From: Bacteroidota bacterium
Lineage (GTDB): Bacteria; Bacteroidota; Bacteroidia; UKL13-3
NCBI GenBank assembly: GCA_013298895.1
Contig: JAAFJM010000017.1
Span: 1 to 64,000, forward strand
DNA: 64,000 bases
Direction of reading: 5' to 3'
Position 1 is the first letter of the stretch; the number at the start of each line of letters is the position of its first letter. Of the stretch, positions 1 through 10,213 are shown piece after piece. Both the position numbers and the translations under genes were made by a program. The notes beneath the pieces were generated by a model, which did not search any database, was not told the DNA's origin, and was given only the letters and a program-made list of their open reading frames with translations.

Positions 1-2008
1 ATTTTAAACTATTATCCAATTGGTTAATATCGGCTAGTTTATAAGTTGGGTCTATTTGAATATTGGTAATTTTACTGCCAGCTGGCAACGAAATTTTAGC
101 TGTATAAGTTTGGTTCAATAAGCCCCAACCTTTCCAAGTTGGTAATACTGTAGCCGAAGTTTGTTTCACAAAATAAGTGTTCGGAATTACAAATTGATAA
201 TTTGAATCTTTGGTGTAAACCATAAAATCAATTGGCATTTGCATTAAACCTTTTCTTCTAAATTGTATTTCAAAATTAGATTTAACTTCATTCCCATCAA
301 CCTTATTAACTCCATTAACTCTATTAACCTTACCAACCGAATAATCAATCTTTTTAGTTGTCTCCAACCATTGGTCAAAAAACCAGTTTAAGTCGGTTTT
401 GGTGTATTGCATAATACTAGCTCTAAAATCTTCAAAATAAGGATGTGCCATTTTCCATTGGTTAAAATAATGCTGCATGGCTTTTTGAAACATTTCTTCA
501 CCCAACACATATTGCAAATTATATAGCATGGTTGCAGTTTTATAATACACATTTCCATATCCACCGCCATGATTTAATGCTCCGTTAAAATCATCGCTAT
601 GTGTGTTTAGCGCGGGATCATCATCGTTTATGGCATCACGTATATAACCATAGTACACATTTTGATCAAGCAATGGCATTGGTTTGTAATACTTTTTAAT
701 GTACTTTTTGCTGGTATTTACCGTTGGGTTTTCGTTGGTTAAACGACTCATGCACCAATGCGTTAAAAATTGGGTAAAACCTTCATCTAAACTGGCTCTG
801 TAGGTTTCGTTATTTCCCACCATTCCAAAAAACCAATTATGGCCAATTTCGTGTGCAAATAATCCGTAATACCCGGGGCTACGACCGCCATCTAAAGTAA
901 TCATAGGGTATTCCATTCCATCTGCCGCATCAGCTACAATCATTTTAGGGTAGGCATAAACGCCTATATCTTTACTGTAAATATCAATTACTCTGGCGCA
1001 GAACAAAGCTGCATCTTGCCAACCACTTGCATGACTTTCTTGCACCAATGCTATGCAACGAACAATGCGGTTATTATCATTTGGCAATTTTAATTGCACT
1101 TCACCAATGCGATAAGTTGGAGAGGTAGTCCAAGCAAAATCGTGTGTATTAACCGAGCGGAAAACCCAAGTTTTGGTTCCATTTCTTGGAATTAAAGTAG
1201 TGTCAGGTGCCGATTCCCAAGGTTTTTTCTCAAAGTTTTTTAAATCTAATTTGGCTCTTAATGCAGGTGGCAATACTTCTGTTTCGTTTTGCAGTTCACC
1301 AGTTCCATCCATAATATAATTATTAGGCAATGTCATTTCTACTTCATACTGACCAAAATCTCCATAAAATTCTTTACCTAAATGTTGGTCGGTTTCCCAA
1401 CCAAACTTTCTATCGTAAACACAAATTCGTGGATACCAATGTACACCGTTAAAATGTTTATTTCCCCAACGGTCTTTGTATGTTTTCATACGTCTGCGTT
1501 GGTTTCCACCACCATCAAAGTAGGTTTTAAATTTAATGCTAAACGTTACTTGCGAATTAGGCAAAATAGGCTCGTTTAAAAACACTTTTAAAATAGAATT
1601 ATCCAATGTAGTTTTAACAGCTTTGCCATTAACAGCTATGTTTTCAACCTCAGTGCCTTTTCCTGCTGCTTCATACTTACCAAACTTTTGTTTAAAGTTA
1701 TTGGCAAGGTTTAAATTTTCTAAATAAGCACCTTTGATAAATGCATTTTGATATAAATGAAAATATACAAAACTCAGGGTATCGGGAGAGTTATTATAAT
1801 AAGTTAGCTCCTCGTTGGCATCAATAATTTCGGCTTCATCGTTTAAACTGGCTTTTATTTTATAATGTACATCTTGTTGCCAATAAGCAGCATTAGGCAT
1901 GCGGTTTTTCCAGTAATATGGATTTTGTGCACTGCGATATTCGTAACTTTGCGCCAATAATACATTCGTAATTAAGCTAATAGCAATCAGTAGAACTATT
2001 CTTTTCAT
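1..2008 (-). CDS. M1 family metallopeptidase (aminopeptidase N-like), C-terminus outside window
   Basis: This gene is missing from the ORF track because it runs off the left edge. Reading down from ATG at 2008 gives a signal peptide (MKRIVLLIAISLITNVLLAQ), a beta-rich N-terminal domain, then the M1 signatures: a GAMEN-like DGMEYPM and the zinc site HEIGHNW at about residues 386-392, followed by NETYRASLDEGFTQFL, which supplies the third zinc ligand Glu. The family removes N-terminal residues from peptides. The signal peptide ending in AQ suggests a periplasmic or surface location. The C-terminal domain is cut by the window, so length cannot be judged. Confidence is high for the family and low for the substrate. 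Confidence 0.93.
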   Translation of the reverse strand, partial: MKRIVLLIAISLITNVLLAQSYEYRSAQNPYYWKNRMPNAAYWQQDVHYKIKASLNDEAEIIDANEELTYYNNSPDTLSFVYFHLYQNAFIKGAYLENLNLANNFKQKFGKYEAAGKGTEVENIAVNGKAVKTTLDNSILKVFLNEPILPNSQVTFSIKFKTYFDGGGNQRRRMKTYKDRWGNKHFNGVHWYPRICVYDRKFGWETDQHLGKEFYGDFGQYEVEMTLPNNYIMDGTGELQNETEVLPPALRAKLDLKNFEKKPWESAPDTTLIPRNGTKTWVFRSVNTHDFAWTTSPTYRIGEVQLKLPNDNNRIVRCIALVQESHASGWQDAALFCARVIDIYSKDIGVYAYPKMIVADAADGMEYPMITLDGGRSPGYYGLFAHEIGHNWFFGMVGNNETYRASLDEGFTQFLTHWCMSRLTNENPTVNTSKKYIKKYYKPMPLLDQNVYYGYIRDAINDDDPALNTHSDDFNGALNHGGGYGNVYYKTATMLYNLQYVLGEEMFQKAMQHYFNQWKMAHPYFEDFRASIMQYTKTDLNWFFDQWLETTKKIDYSVGKVNRVNGVNKVDGNEVKSNFEIQFRRKGLMQMPIDFMVYTKDSNYQFVIPNTYFVKQTSATVLPTWKGWGLLNQTYTAKISLPAGSKITNIQIDPTYKLADINQLDNSLK

Positions 2009-2115
2009 AAAGGCAAGTATAAATAAAATGTTTGGTTTCGAATAATTAGAATATTTAATATTGGCTATTGTAATTTTAAATAAATTGAACAATTTTGGAG
2101 ATAAATTATTCCATT

Positions 2116-2712
2116 ATGAAATCAATTTATTTTCTTTATTTCACTTTTTTTTCACAAATTATCTTTGCACAGGTTTCTGACAAAAAGTTGCAAAAAATTA
2201 ATAGTTTGAATAAAGCAAAGGCTTTTTTAAAATCAAACTAAACAGTGAATGGTTCAGTGTATAGTTTAAATTCTGTTATGGATTCAATAGCATTATTAAA
2301 CTTTAAAAATATAAGCCCAGGACAAATAATCAAAACCGATAGTTTTATTTATAAAGTTATAGATGAATTTGATATTAAGGTAAATAAAGTAAGTTATATT
2401 TATTTGAATGGTGCTTTGATTGATAAAAATTCAATAGATAGTTTGCGTGAAATAATTATTTCGAAATACAATAACGGAACAAAATTTGAAGATTTAGTCG
2501 AAATTTACAATATGGATTCAAATAAAAGTGGTGAATTAGGTTGGTTTACTGATGGAATGATGGTTAAGACCTTTGAATTGGCAATAAAAAGAAAAAGTGT
2601 AAATAGTATTTTTACAGTTGATATTCCCGAAAACAACTGGTATTATGTTGTTTTAAAAACAAATGATGAAAGGGTTTCAAAATCATACAATTTATTACAA
2701 ATTACTAAATAG
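2116..2712 (+). pseudogene. parvulin-type (PpiC) peptidyl-prolyl isomerase gene interrupted by an in-frame TAA
   Basis: An ATG at 2116 opens a reading frame with a signal peptide (MKSIYFLYFTFFSQIIFAQ) that stops at TAA 2239-2241 after 41 codons. The same frame then continues open to 2712. The downstream part, listed in the track from GTG 2245, has a rotamase-like C-terminal half with the parvulin hallmark GELGWFTDGMM followed by a VDIPENNWYYVVL strand. Both halves sit in one frame, so a single base change would restore a secreted protein of about 198 residues. GTG 2245 would give a protein without a secretion signal. I read this as a recently broken gene or a sequence error. The sirtuin gene starts 9 nt downstream. 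Confidence 0.7.
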
Positions 2713-2721
2713 TAACTTTCA

Positions 2722-3408
2722 ATGAAACAAAAATTGGTAATTTTAAGTGGTGCTGGAATGAGTGCTGAAAGTGGTTTAAAAACTTTTAGAGATAGTGATG
2801 GACTTTGGGAAGGTTATAGAGTAGAAGATGTGGCAACTTTGGCTGCTTGGCAAGCCGATATGCAAATGGTACTTGATTTTTATAACATGCGTAGAAAAAA
2901 TGTTTTAGAGGCAGAACCAAATAAAGCACATTATTTGCTTAAACAGTTAGAAGATAAATTTGATATTCAAATCATCACACAAAATGTAGACAACTTACAT
3001 GAAAGGGCTGGCAGTAGCAAAATATTGCATTTGCACGGAATTATTACACAAGCCAAAAGCACTTATGACGATAGTTTGATTTATGAAATAAATGGTTGGG
3101 AAATGAAAATGGGCGATAGGTGTGAGTATGGCTCACAACTTAGACCCAATATAGTATGGTTTGGAGAGGCTGTTCCCAATATTGAACCTGCTATAAAATT
3201 GGTACAGGAAGCTGATTTAATGTTGGTGATAGGTACCAGTTTGCAAGTTTATCCTGCGGCAGGTTTGATTCAATATTTCAGTAATGCTAAACCATTATAT
3301 GTTATTGACCCTAAAAAAGTACCTGTAACGCGTTCTCAAAACATTAGTTTTATAGAATCAACAGCCATTGATGGCATGGAGCAGCTGGTAAAAATTTTAT
3401 CAAAATAA
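2722..3408 (+). CDS. cobB: Sir2-family NAD-dependent protein deacylase (CobB/SIRT5-like)
   Basis: Sirtuins remove acyl groups from lysines using NAD. The NAD-binding motifs GAGMSAESG (residues 10-18) and FRDSDGLWEG (22-31), TQNVDNLH (86-93) and the catalytic His in LHLHG (105) are all present. Tyr54 and Arg57 in FYNMRR match the Y-x-x-R pair that class III sirtuins use to bind succinyl or malonyl lysine, so desuccinylase activity is likely. The zinc module normally has four cysteines, but only Cys134 is seen there, so the zinc site looks lost. The gene follows the broken isomerase by 9 nt and converges with a barrel-protein gene 4 bp away. Confidence 0.92.
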   Translation: MKQKLVILSGAGMSAESGLKTFRDSDGLWEGYRVEDVATLAAWQADMQMVLDFYNMRRKNVLEAEPNKAHYLLKQLEDKFDIQIITQNVDNLHERAGSSKILHLHGIITQAKSTYDDSLIYEINGWEMKMGDRCEYGSQLRPNIVWFGEAVPNIEPAIKLVQEADLMLVIGTSLQVYPAAGLIQYFSNAKPLYVIDPKKVPVTRSQNISFIESTAIDGMEQLVKILSK

Positions 3409-3412
3409 TAGT

Positions 3413-4162
3413 TTAAAAACTAGGTGTTATACTGGTTGGTTTTTTCCTTTTTAAGTTATCAGTTTGTTTGTAAAATTTATAGCTCAAACCCAAGTTAAAG
3501 TTAAGCATTCCTAGGGTTTGTTCGTTAATTTTATTGGTAGGAATAGTTTGAGTTTGCCCTGCAACATTGGCTATTTTTATATTGCCAAAATCTACTTTAG
3601 AGTACAAATATTCAGCATAACCAATTACCGAAATATCAGCGGAAAGTGCATATTCAACGCCAGCTCCTATACCCAAGTAAATACTATTGGCATCATTACT
3701 CAATATTTTTACATATTCGCCACTATCCGTTTTACTATATTCAGGCGAGTTTACAAACAATTGACCTAATGTAATTTTCGAATATCCCTTTAATTTATTG
3801 TTTAAGGGTGTAAAATAATACAAAACACTAGCGCCAAACCCTAAACCAGTATAAGGTTTTAAACTAGTATAAATTGATTTTTGGTTAAAGGCAGTATTGT
3901 TTTGCTTTTGAATATTTTCTACATCAAAAGGATTAGTGAAATAAACAAAACCTAAACTAAAGTTGAGGCTACTTTGTTTTAAAATAATATAATCGAGTTT
4001 ATAGTTATAGCCATTAAGTGCATGGCCACTGGTATTATCTAATATATCTTGGGCTGAATATGGACTTAAAGGCATGGTTAATCCACCCGAAAGCATAATT
4101 TCCTGAGCCACTACACTTGCATAAAATGGAATAAAACAGAGTAAAAGTAATATTTTTTTCAT
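3413..4162 (-). CDS. outer-membrane beta-barrel family protein, function unknown
   Basis: The 249-residue product starts with a clear signal peptide (MKKILLLLCFIPFYASVVAQ). The rest alternates hydrophobic and polar residues in the way of amphipathic strands, with glycine-rich turns (LGFGASVLYYF, YLGIGAGVEYALS). The closing strand GMLNFNLGLSYKFYK resembles the terminal strands of small porin or OmpX/OmpW-like barrels, although about 20 polar residues follow it. No specific function can be assigned. The gene converges with the sirtuin gene, 4 bp apart, and appears monocistronic. Confidence 0.6.
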   Translation of the reverse strand: MKKILLLLCFIPFYASVVAQEIMLSGGLTMPLSPYSAQDILDNTSGHALNGYNYKLDYIILKQSSLNFSLGFVYFTNPFDVENIQKQNNTAFNQKSIYTSLKPYTGLGFGASVLYYFTPLNNKLKGYSKITLGQLFVNSPEYSKTDSGEYVKILSNDANSIYLGIGAGVEYALSADISVIGYAEYLYSKVDFGNIKIANVAGQTQTIPTNKINEQTLGMLNFNLGLSYKFYKQTDNLKRKKPTSITPSF

Positions 4163-4336
4163 TACTAAATTATTTCTTTAATTCAATGTCAAATAAAGTG
4201 AAATTAAAGTTGCTTTACATGTGTTTAGTATTTTTTTATTCAAGCTGACTTTATATTTGAGAATAAAATTAATTAAATTTAAACCAAGAAACTTGATTAG
4301 TTTTATTTGAACTACTATTTATCTTCTTTCAAGTAT

Positions 4337-4834
4337 CTATTTACAATTAATCATTTTAGTTAAATCAAAAACCAAAGGCACCGATTTGAATTTACTTGTT
4401 GTATCTGCTAATTCTGTTTGGAACAAATAATTGAATTTTACTTTTACCGTGTTGTTTCTGAATTTATTAGGTACTAATTTAGTAAAATAAATTTTGGTTT
4501 CATTTGGTAAAATTGAATCTTCAATACTTATATTAAAATTACAAAGTTCTGATTCGGATATAGAATCTCCATTATATAAATAGTATGTACTATTTCCATA
4601 AATTAAAGATTGATCATAATACAATTTTGTATAATAAATATGTTTAGAATTGTTTGTGATTCTAAAATTCAATTTTACATTTTTATACCAATTTCCATCT
4701 AACCATTGAGTTAAAACCGAATCTTGACAAACACTAACAACCTCTCCAGTTAAATCTTTTTTAGGTGTTTCTGTTTTAGAATTAGTGCAACTAAAAAGGA
4801 CTATTAGCAATGGAAATAAAACAAAATTTTTCAT
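4337..4834 (-). CDS. hypothetical lipoprotein
   Basis: The product has 165 residues. The N-terminus MKNFVLFPLLIVLFSCTNS is a lipoprotein signal with the lipobox ending in LFSC, so the mature protein would be anchored at Cys16. The rest is beta-rich with the pattern VKLNFRITNNSKHIYYTKLYY and no recognised domain, possibly an immunoglobulin-like fold. It stands alone between divergent spacers. The family is not recognised. Confidence 0.6.
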   Translation of the reverse strand: MKNFVLFPLLIVLFSCTNSKTETPKKDLTGEVVSVCQDSVLTQWLDGNWYKNVKLNFRITNNSKHIYYTKLYYDQSLIYGNSTYYLYNGDSISESELCNFNISIEDSILPNETKIYFTKLVPNKFRNNTVKVKFNYLFQTELADTTSKFKSVPLVFDLTKMINCK

Positions 4835-5001
4835 TGTTTGGTAAACGTTTTTTTTAAAGTATTATTTCTATCGAATATAAAAAAATGTATTTATTATAAC
4901 GAAAATATTTTACTTAATACAACTAAATAATAGTTTTAAGCATTGGTTTGATAATATATTTAAATATTAAAACGTTTATTTGAGGTAATAATTATTTTGA
5001 A

Positions 5002-5694
5002 ATGAAGTACCTTTATTTTTTTATTTTAGTTTTTGTTTCATGCACAAATCACGACTCAAAATTAAACTTTGAAACAAATGATAGTTTAAGTATAAAAAGT
5101 CTTTCTGTAAACGATGAAAAGATAGTAGATACTAATTTTACTGATAAGAATGGACTTAAACAAGGTTTATGGATAACAAAGGATAATGTTTATAATATTA
5201 CTATAGCTAGAAATTATAAGAATGACACGTTAGAAGGTATTTCAAAAAGCTACGAAGAATGGCCTAAACACAAGCTTTATGGAGTATCATTTTACTCTAA
5301 AAATAAGTCAAAATGGTCAGTTTTACCAAACTACTTTGAGAAAACAACACTTAAGTTCACCCATGTCTTTGCATTTAAAGCAATAGCTATTCATGAGGAT
5401 AGTTTATATGTCAAAATTCCTTACGAAAACGGTAGAATTTGGATTGAAGGTTCTTATATTCATGTAAGTGATAATTGTAATGATTTACCAACTGGAGAAC
5501 TCAGAAGTTATTATAAAAACGGACAGCTTAAAACAATTGAGAATTGGAAAGTAAGAAAAAAAATTGATGAAGACGGACGAACTGTCGGAACCTCTAATTT
5601 AAATGGAAAATACATCATGTATGATTCAACGGGAAATATATTATTAGACACTGTTTTTAAAATGGCGCCTTGGATTGTAGAACTTAAAAACTGA
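5002..5694 (+). CDS. lipoprotein with MORN-like repeats
   Basis: The 230-residue product begins MKYLYFFILVFVSCTNH, a lipoprotein signal with the acylated Cys at position 14. It contains MORN/YwqK-type patterns: NGLKQGLWI near residue 50, LPTGELRSYYKNGQLKTIENW near 160 and LNGKYIMYDSTGNIL near 200. Such repeats form beta-hairpin arrays in many Bacteroidota surface lipoproteins, and their roles are mostly unknown. A strong symmetrical terminator lies 22 bp after the stop codon. Confidence 0.65.
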   Translation: MKYLYFFILVFVSCTNHDSKLNFETNDSLSIKSLSVNDEKIVDTNFTDKNGLKQGLWITKDNVYNITIARNYKNDTLEGISKSYEEWPKHKLYGVSFYSKNKSKWSVLPNYFEKTTLKFTHVFAFKAIAIHEDSLYVKIPYENGRIWIEGSYIHVSDNCNDLPTGELRSYYKNGQLKTIENWKVRKKIDEDGRTVGTSNLNGKYIMYDSTGNILLDTVFKMAPWIVELKN

Positions 5695-5715
5695 ATTTTA
5701 AAAATCCCTAAACAA

Positions 5716-5744
5716 AAAATCCGTTACAAACTGTAACGGATTTT
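5716..5744. terminator. bidirectional intrinsic terminator
   Basis: A perfect 13-bp stem (aaaatccgttaca / tgtaacggatttt) with a 3-nt loop has A and T tracts at its ends. It lies between the convergent MORN lipoprotein and lpdA genes and can serve both. Confidence 0.8.
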
Positions 5745-5799
5745 AAATATTAGATTCAAAAATCTTTTAATTTTCTAATTTTTGGAATCTTTTAATTAA

Positions 5800-7194
5800 T
5801 TAAACGTGCATTGCTCTGTTATCAGTAGCGGCCAAACATGCTTCTTTCACAGCTTCGGCATAAGTTGGGTGCGCATGGCTCATTCTTGCCACATCTTCTG
5901 CACTTGCTCTAAATTCCATAGCTACTACTGCTTCGGCTATTAAATCGGCCACACGTGGACCAATCATGTGCATGCCTAAAATTTCATCTGTGGTGGCATC
6001 GGCTAAAACTTTTACCAATCCATCAATATCCATACTTGCTCTAGCGCGGCCTAAAGCACGCATAGGGAAACTTCCTACTTTGTATTTTGTTCCTGCTTTT
6101 TTCAATTCTTCTTCGGTAGCACCAACACCAGCCACTTCAGGCCAAGTATAAACCACACCAGGAATTAAGTTATAGTTGATATGTGGTTTTTGTCCAGCAA
6201 TGGTTTCAGCCACAAATACACCTTCTTCTTCGGCTTTATGAGCTAACATAGCACCTTTAACCACATCGCCAATGGCGTAAATTCCTTTAATAGCAGTTTC
6301 TAAATGCGCATCAGTTTCTATACGTCCGCGTTCATCGGTTTTTAAGCCAATATTTTCTAAACCTAAACCTTCGGTATAAGCTTTACGGCCTACAGAAACC
6401 AAGCAATAATCACCCGTAAATGTAACTTCTTCACCTTTTTCATTATCGGCAATAATAGTTACTTCTTTGCCTTTGGCTTTTGCCGATTTTACTTTATGGC
6501 TAAAGAAAAACTCAAAGCCTAATTTGCGCAAGCTGCGTTGTAATTCTTTACCCAAAGTTCCATCCATAGTTGGTATAATGGCATTGGTATATTCAATTAC
6601 CGAAACTTTAGCACCTAAACGTGCGTATACCGAACCTAATTCTAAACCAATTACACCACCACCAATAATTACTAAATGCTTTGGCACTTCTGTCATATTC
6701 AAAGCTTCGGTACTGGTAATAATGCGTTTTTTATCAATTTCTAAACCTGGCAAACTTGCTGGTTTTGAACCTGTAGCTATAATCACTTTATCGGTATCAA
6801 TTACTTGTTCTGTTTCGCCAGTAATTTTTATTTGGTTTTTAGTTACAAATGAGCCAATGCCTTTATAAACATCAATTTTATTTTTTTTCATCAAATAATC
6901 AATGCCCTCGCAAGTAGTTTTAACTACACCTGCTTTGCGCTCAATCATTTGTTTTAAATTTACTTTTACATCTTTTACATCAATACCATGCGTGGCAAAA
7001 GTATGGGTAGCATTATGGTAATGTTCGCTTGAGTCTAGTAAGGCTTTTGATGGAATACAACCTACATTTAAACACGTTCCGCCTAGGGTACTGTATTTTT
7101 CAATAATGGCTGTTTTAAAACCTAATTGCGCACAACGAATAGCAGCAACATATCCTCCGGGGCCAGAACCAATAATGGTTATATCGTATTTCAT
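5800..7194 (-). CDS. lpdA: dihydrolipoyl dehydrogenase (E3)
   Basis: E3 reoxidises the dihydrolipoyl groups of 2-oxoacid dehydrogenase complexes and passes electrons via FAD and a disulfide to NAD. The 464-residue length is typical. Seen are the FAD-binding GSGPGG (residues 9-14), the redox disulfide GGTCLNVGCIPSK (Cys41 and Cys46), the NAD-binding GGGVIGLELGSVYARLG, the second FAD motif AIGDVVKGAMLAHKAEEEG, and the C-terminal catalytic HAHPTYAE near residue 442. The gene appears monocistronic. A TAATTTTG -7 element lies about 32 nt upstream of the start. Confidence 0.97.
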   Translation of the reverse strand: MKYDITIIGSGPGGYVAAIRCAQLGFKTAIIEKYSTLGGTCLNVGCIPSKALLDSSEHYHNATHTFATHGIDVKDVKVNLKQMIERKAGVVKTTCEGIDYLMKKNKIDVYKGIGSFVTKNQIKITGETEQVIDTDKVIIATGSKPASLPGLEIDKKRIITSTEALNMTEVPKHLVIIGGGVIGLELGSVYARLGAKVSVIEYTNAIIPTMDGTLGKELQRSLRKLGFEFFFSHKVKSAKAKGKEVTIIADNEKGEEVTFTGDYCLVSVGRKAYTEGLGLENIGLKTDERGRIETDAHLETAIKGIYAIGDVVKGAMLAHKAEEEGVFVAETIAGQKPHINYNLIPGVVYTWPEVAGVGATEEELKKAGTKYKVGSFPMRALGRARASMDIDGLVKVLADATTDEILGMHMIGPRVADLIAEAVVAMEFRASAEDVARMSHAHPTYAEAVKEACLAATDNRAMHV

Positions 7195-7225
7195 AAAGTT
7201 ATTTTTATTGTAAAATTTATTTTAG

Positions 7226-7233
7226 CAAAATTA
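7226..7233 (-). promoter_or_regulatory. -7 promoter element (TAnnTTTG) for lpdA
   Basis: On the minus strand the sequence reads TAATTTTG, an exact match to the Bacteroidota -7 consensus TAnnTTTG, 32 nt upstream of the lpdA ATG. No strong -33 TTG match was identified at the expected distance. Confidence 0.45.
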
Positions 7234-7269
7234 AACTTATTTGCGAAGCTTATGAATGATGTTTGTTAG

Positions 7270-7375
7270 AAAAAATAGGAGGAAATGCGGAATGCGGAGT
7301 GACAAAAAAGCGTAGTAAGAAAATAAATGGGCAATATGCAATAAGCAATAGACAAAAAGCAATTATTGCCTGAGG
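7270..7375. repeat. dispersed low-complexity repeats between lpdA and the DsbA-like gene
   Basis: The spacer holds two short motifs that recur elsewhere in the window. One is gaaatgcggaatgcgga with gtgacaaaa, the reverse complement of the cattccgcattccg text found three times at 21.66-21.95 kb. The other is the ataagcaatagacaaaaagc text related to the 48.5-kb block. No gene is seen. Confidence 0.5.
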
Positions 7376-7382
7376 CCATCAA

Positions 7383-8015
7383 CTATAGACTAGAAGCTTG
7401 CTTTAGTGCTCCTAAAAAAGTTTCGGGTTCTTGTGCGCCAGATACAGCGTATTTATTTCCAAAAACAAAAAACGGCACTCCTCTCACCCCTATTTGCTGT
7501 GCTTGTAAAATATCATTATTTACCTCATTTGCATACAAATTACTTTTAAGCAATTCAGTAATATCAATTTGGTTTAAACCAATTTCCAATCCAATATTGG
7601 TTAAAACTTGATGGTCAGCTGTATTTTTACCTTCAACAAAATAAGCTTTAAATAGCTTTTCCTCACATTCGTTTTGAAGATTATATTTTTTAGACAAATG
7701 CAATAACCGATGAGCATCAAAAGAATTAGCAACCACCGCTTTTTCAAAGTTAAAATCTAAACCTTGTTCTTTAGCAATATTGCTTACATGCTCAGTTGTT
7801 TGTTTGGCGTAATCTAAGGTCCAACCTTTACTTTCAGCCAAATGCTCAATGGTATTTTTACTAGGATTGGTTTCCAAATTAGGATTTAATTGAAAACTTT
7901 TCCATTCAACAATTACTTGATCTTTGTGTTCGAAATTAGCTAAAGCTTTTTCAAATTTACGTTTGCCAATGTAGCAAAACGGACACATTACATCACTCCA
8001 AATTTCTACCTTCAT
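7383..8015 (-). CDS. DsbA family oxidoreductase (FrnE-like)
   Basis: This is a thioredoxin-fold protein of the DSBA/FrnE group with 210 residues. The active site CPFC is at residues 11-14 in MKVEIWSDVMCPFCYIGKRKFEKAL, and the cis-Pro loop is in IGVRGVPFFVFGNKYAVSGAQ. There is no signal peptide, so it should be cytoplasmic, as FrnE proteins are. FrnE-type enzymes act as disulfide isomerases or glutathione-S-transferase-like oxidoreductases, and the substrate is unknown. It lies between lpdA and the ABC-F gene, all on the minus strand but with spacers that suggest separate transcripts. Confidence 0.88.
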   Translation of the reverse strand: MKVEIWSDVMCPFCYIGKRKFEKALANFEHKDQVIVEWKSFQLNPNLETNPSKNTIEHLAESKGWTLDYAKQTTEHVSNIAKEQGLDFNFEKAVVANSFDAHRLLHLSKKYNLQNECEEKLFKAYFVEGKNTADHQVLTNIGLEIGLNQIDITELLKSNLYANEVNNDILQAQQIGVRGVPFFVFGNKYAVSGAQEPETFLGALKQASSL

Positions 8016-8066
8016 ATTTAAAAATTAACCTTTCTAATCATTTCCAAGTATCCAATTAACTACATT

Positions 8067-9698
<1,632 letters not shown>

Positions 9699-9721
9699 TT
9701 ATTTTTACTTTTTAAAGGCCG

Positions 9722-9729
9722 CAAATGTA
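9722..9729 (-). promoter_or_regulatory. -7 promoter element (TAnnTTTG) for the ABC-F gene
   Basis: The minus strand reads TACATTTG, an exact TAnnTTTG match, 24 nt upstream of the ABC-F ATG. No clear -33 element was found. Confidence 0.4.
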
Positions 9730-9739
9730 GGTTTAAATT

Positions 9740-9887
9740 TTGAATGTTGGATGATGAATTTTGGATGATAGTTTATGGATTATAGACGATGGACCATAGA
9801 CGGTAGTTGATTGTTGGTAGTTATTAGTTGGTCAATGAGCCTGTCCGATAGCTATCGGACGAAGTGTTAGTAATTAGTTGTTTAAAT
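9740..9887. repeat. low-complexity spacer with an 18-bp perfect palindrome
   Basis: The stretch 9740-9835 consists of loosely repeated words such as ttggatgatgaattttggatgatag and tagacgatggaccatagac and does not look coding. At 9843-9860 there is a perfect palindrome, gtccgatagctatcggac, whose core cgatagctatcg is similar to the cccgattgctatcggg inverted repeat at 39705. Function is unknown. It marks the left border of the defence operon. Confidence 0.5.
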
Positions 9888-9920
9888 AAAATCCCGTGTA
9901 AAGGCTTCGGGATTTTTTTT
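9888..9920 (+). terminator. terminator-like hairpin before the defence operon
   Basis: The stem aaaatcccg / cgggatttt is followed by a T run on the + strand. No + strand gene lies immediately upstream, so it may insulate the hsd operon or be a remnant. From 9921 to 10213 I see no convincing gene. A 30-codon ORF (9934-10026) has no recognisable homology. Confidence 0.5.
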
Positions 9921-10157
9921 GTGGTGAAAGTAAATGGAATCTAATAAAAAGCTTAAAGCCACATTAGGATTTATAAAAATAATAGGTATGTTTGGAAATA
10001 GAGAACTACCTGAACAGATATGCTAGCAATAAGAGTTACATACTAAACCCACTATATTATCACGAGTAAATTAATAGCTCATAAACAATAGGCAAAATAG
10101 CAATACTTTATAAAAGCAATTGAAAGCGATTAACTTAAGATAACAGTAAGGAAGGTA

Positions 10158-10190
10158 TTGATGATTTTTAATATTTAAAAACTACCTTTA
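10158..10190 (+). promoter_or_regulatory. possible promoter of the hsd defence operon
   Basis: A TTG at 10158-10160 and TACCTTTA at 10183-10190, one base off the TAnnTTTG consensus, are spaced by 22 nt. They lie about 24 nt upstream of the hsdM ATG. This is the best candidate in the spacer but is weak. Confidence 0.3.
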
Positions 10191-10213
10191 CCAACGAATT
10201 TTAATAATACAGA

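Noticed and set aside
9934-10026. 30-codon ORF upstream of hsdM
   Set aside because: There is no ribosome-binding support, homology or conserved pattern. It is mentioned only as spacer content.
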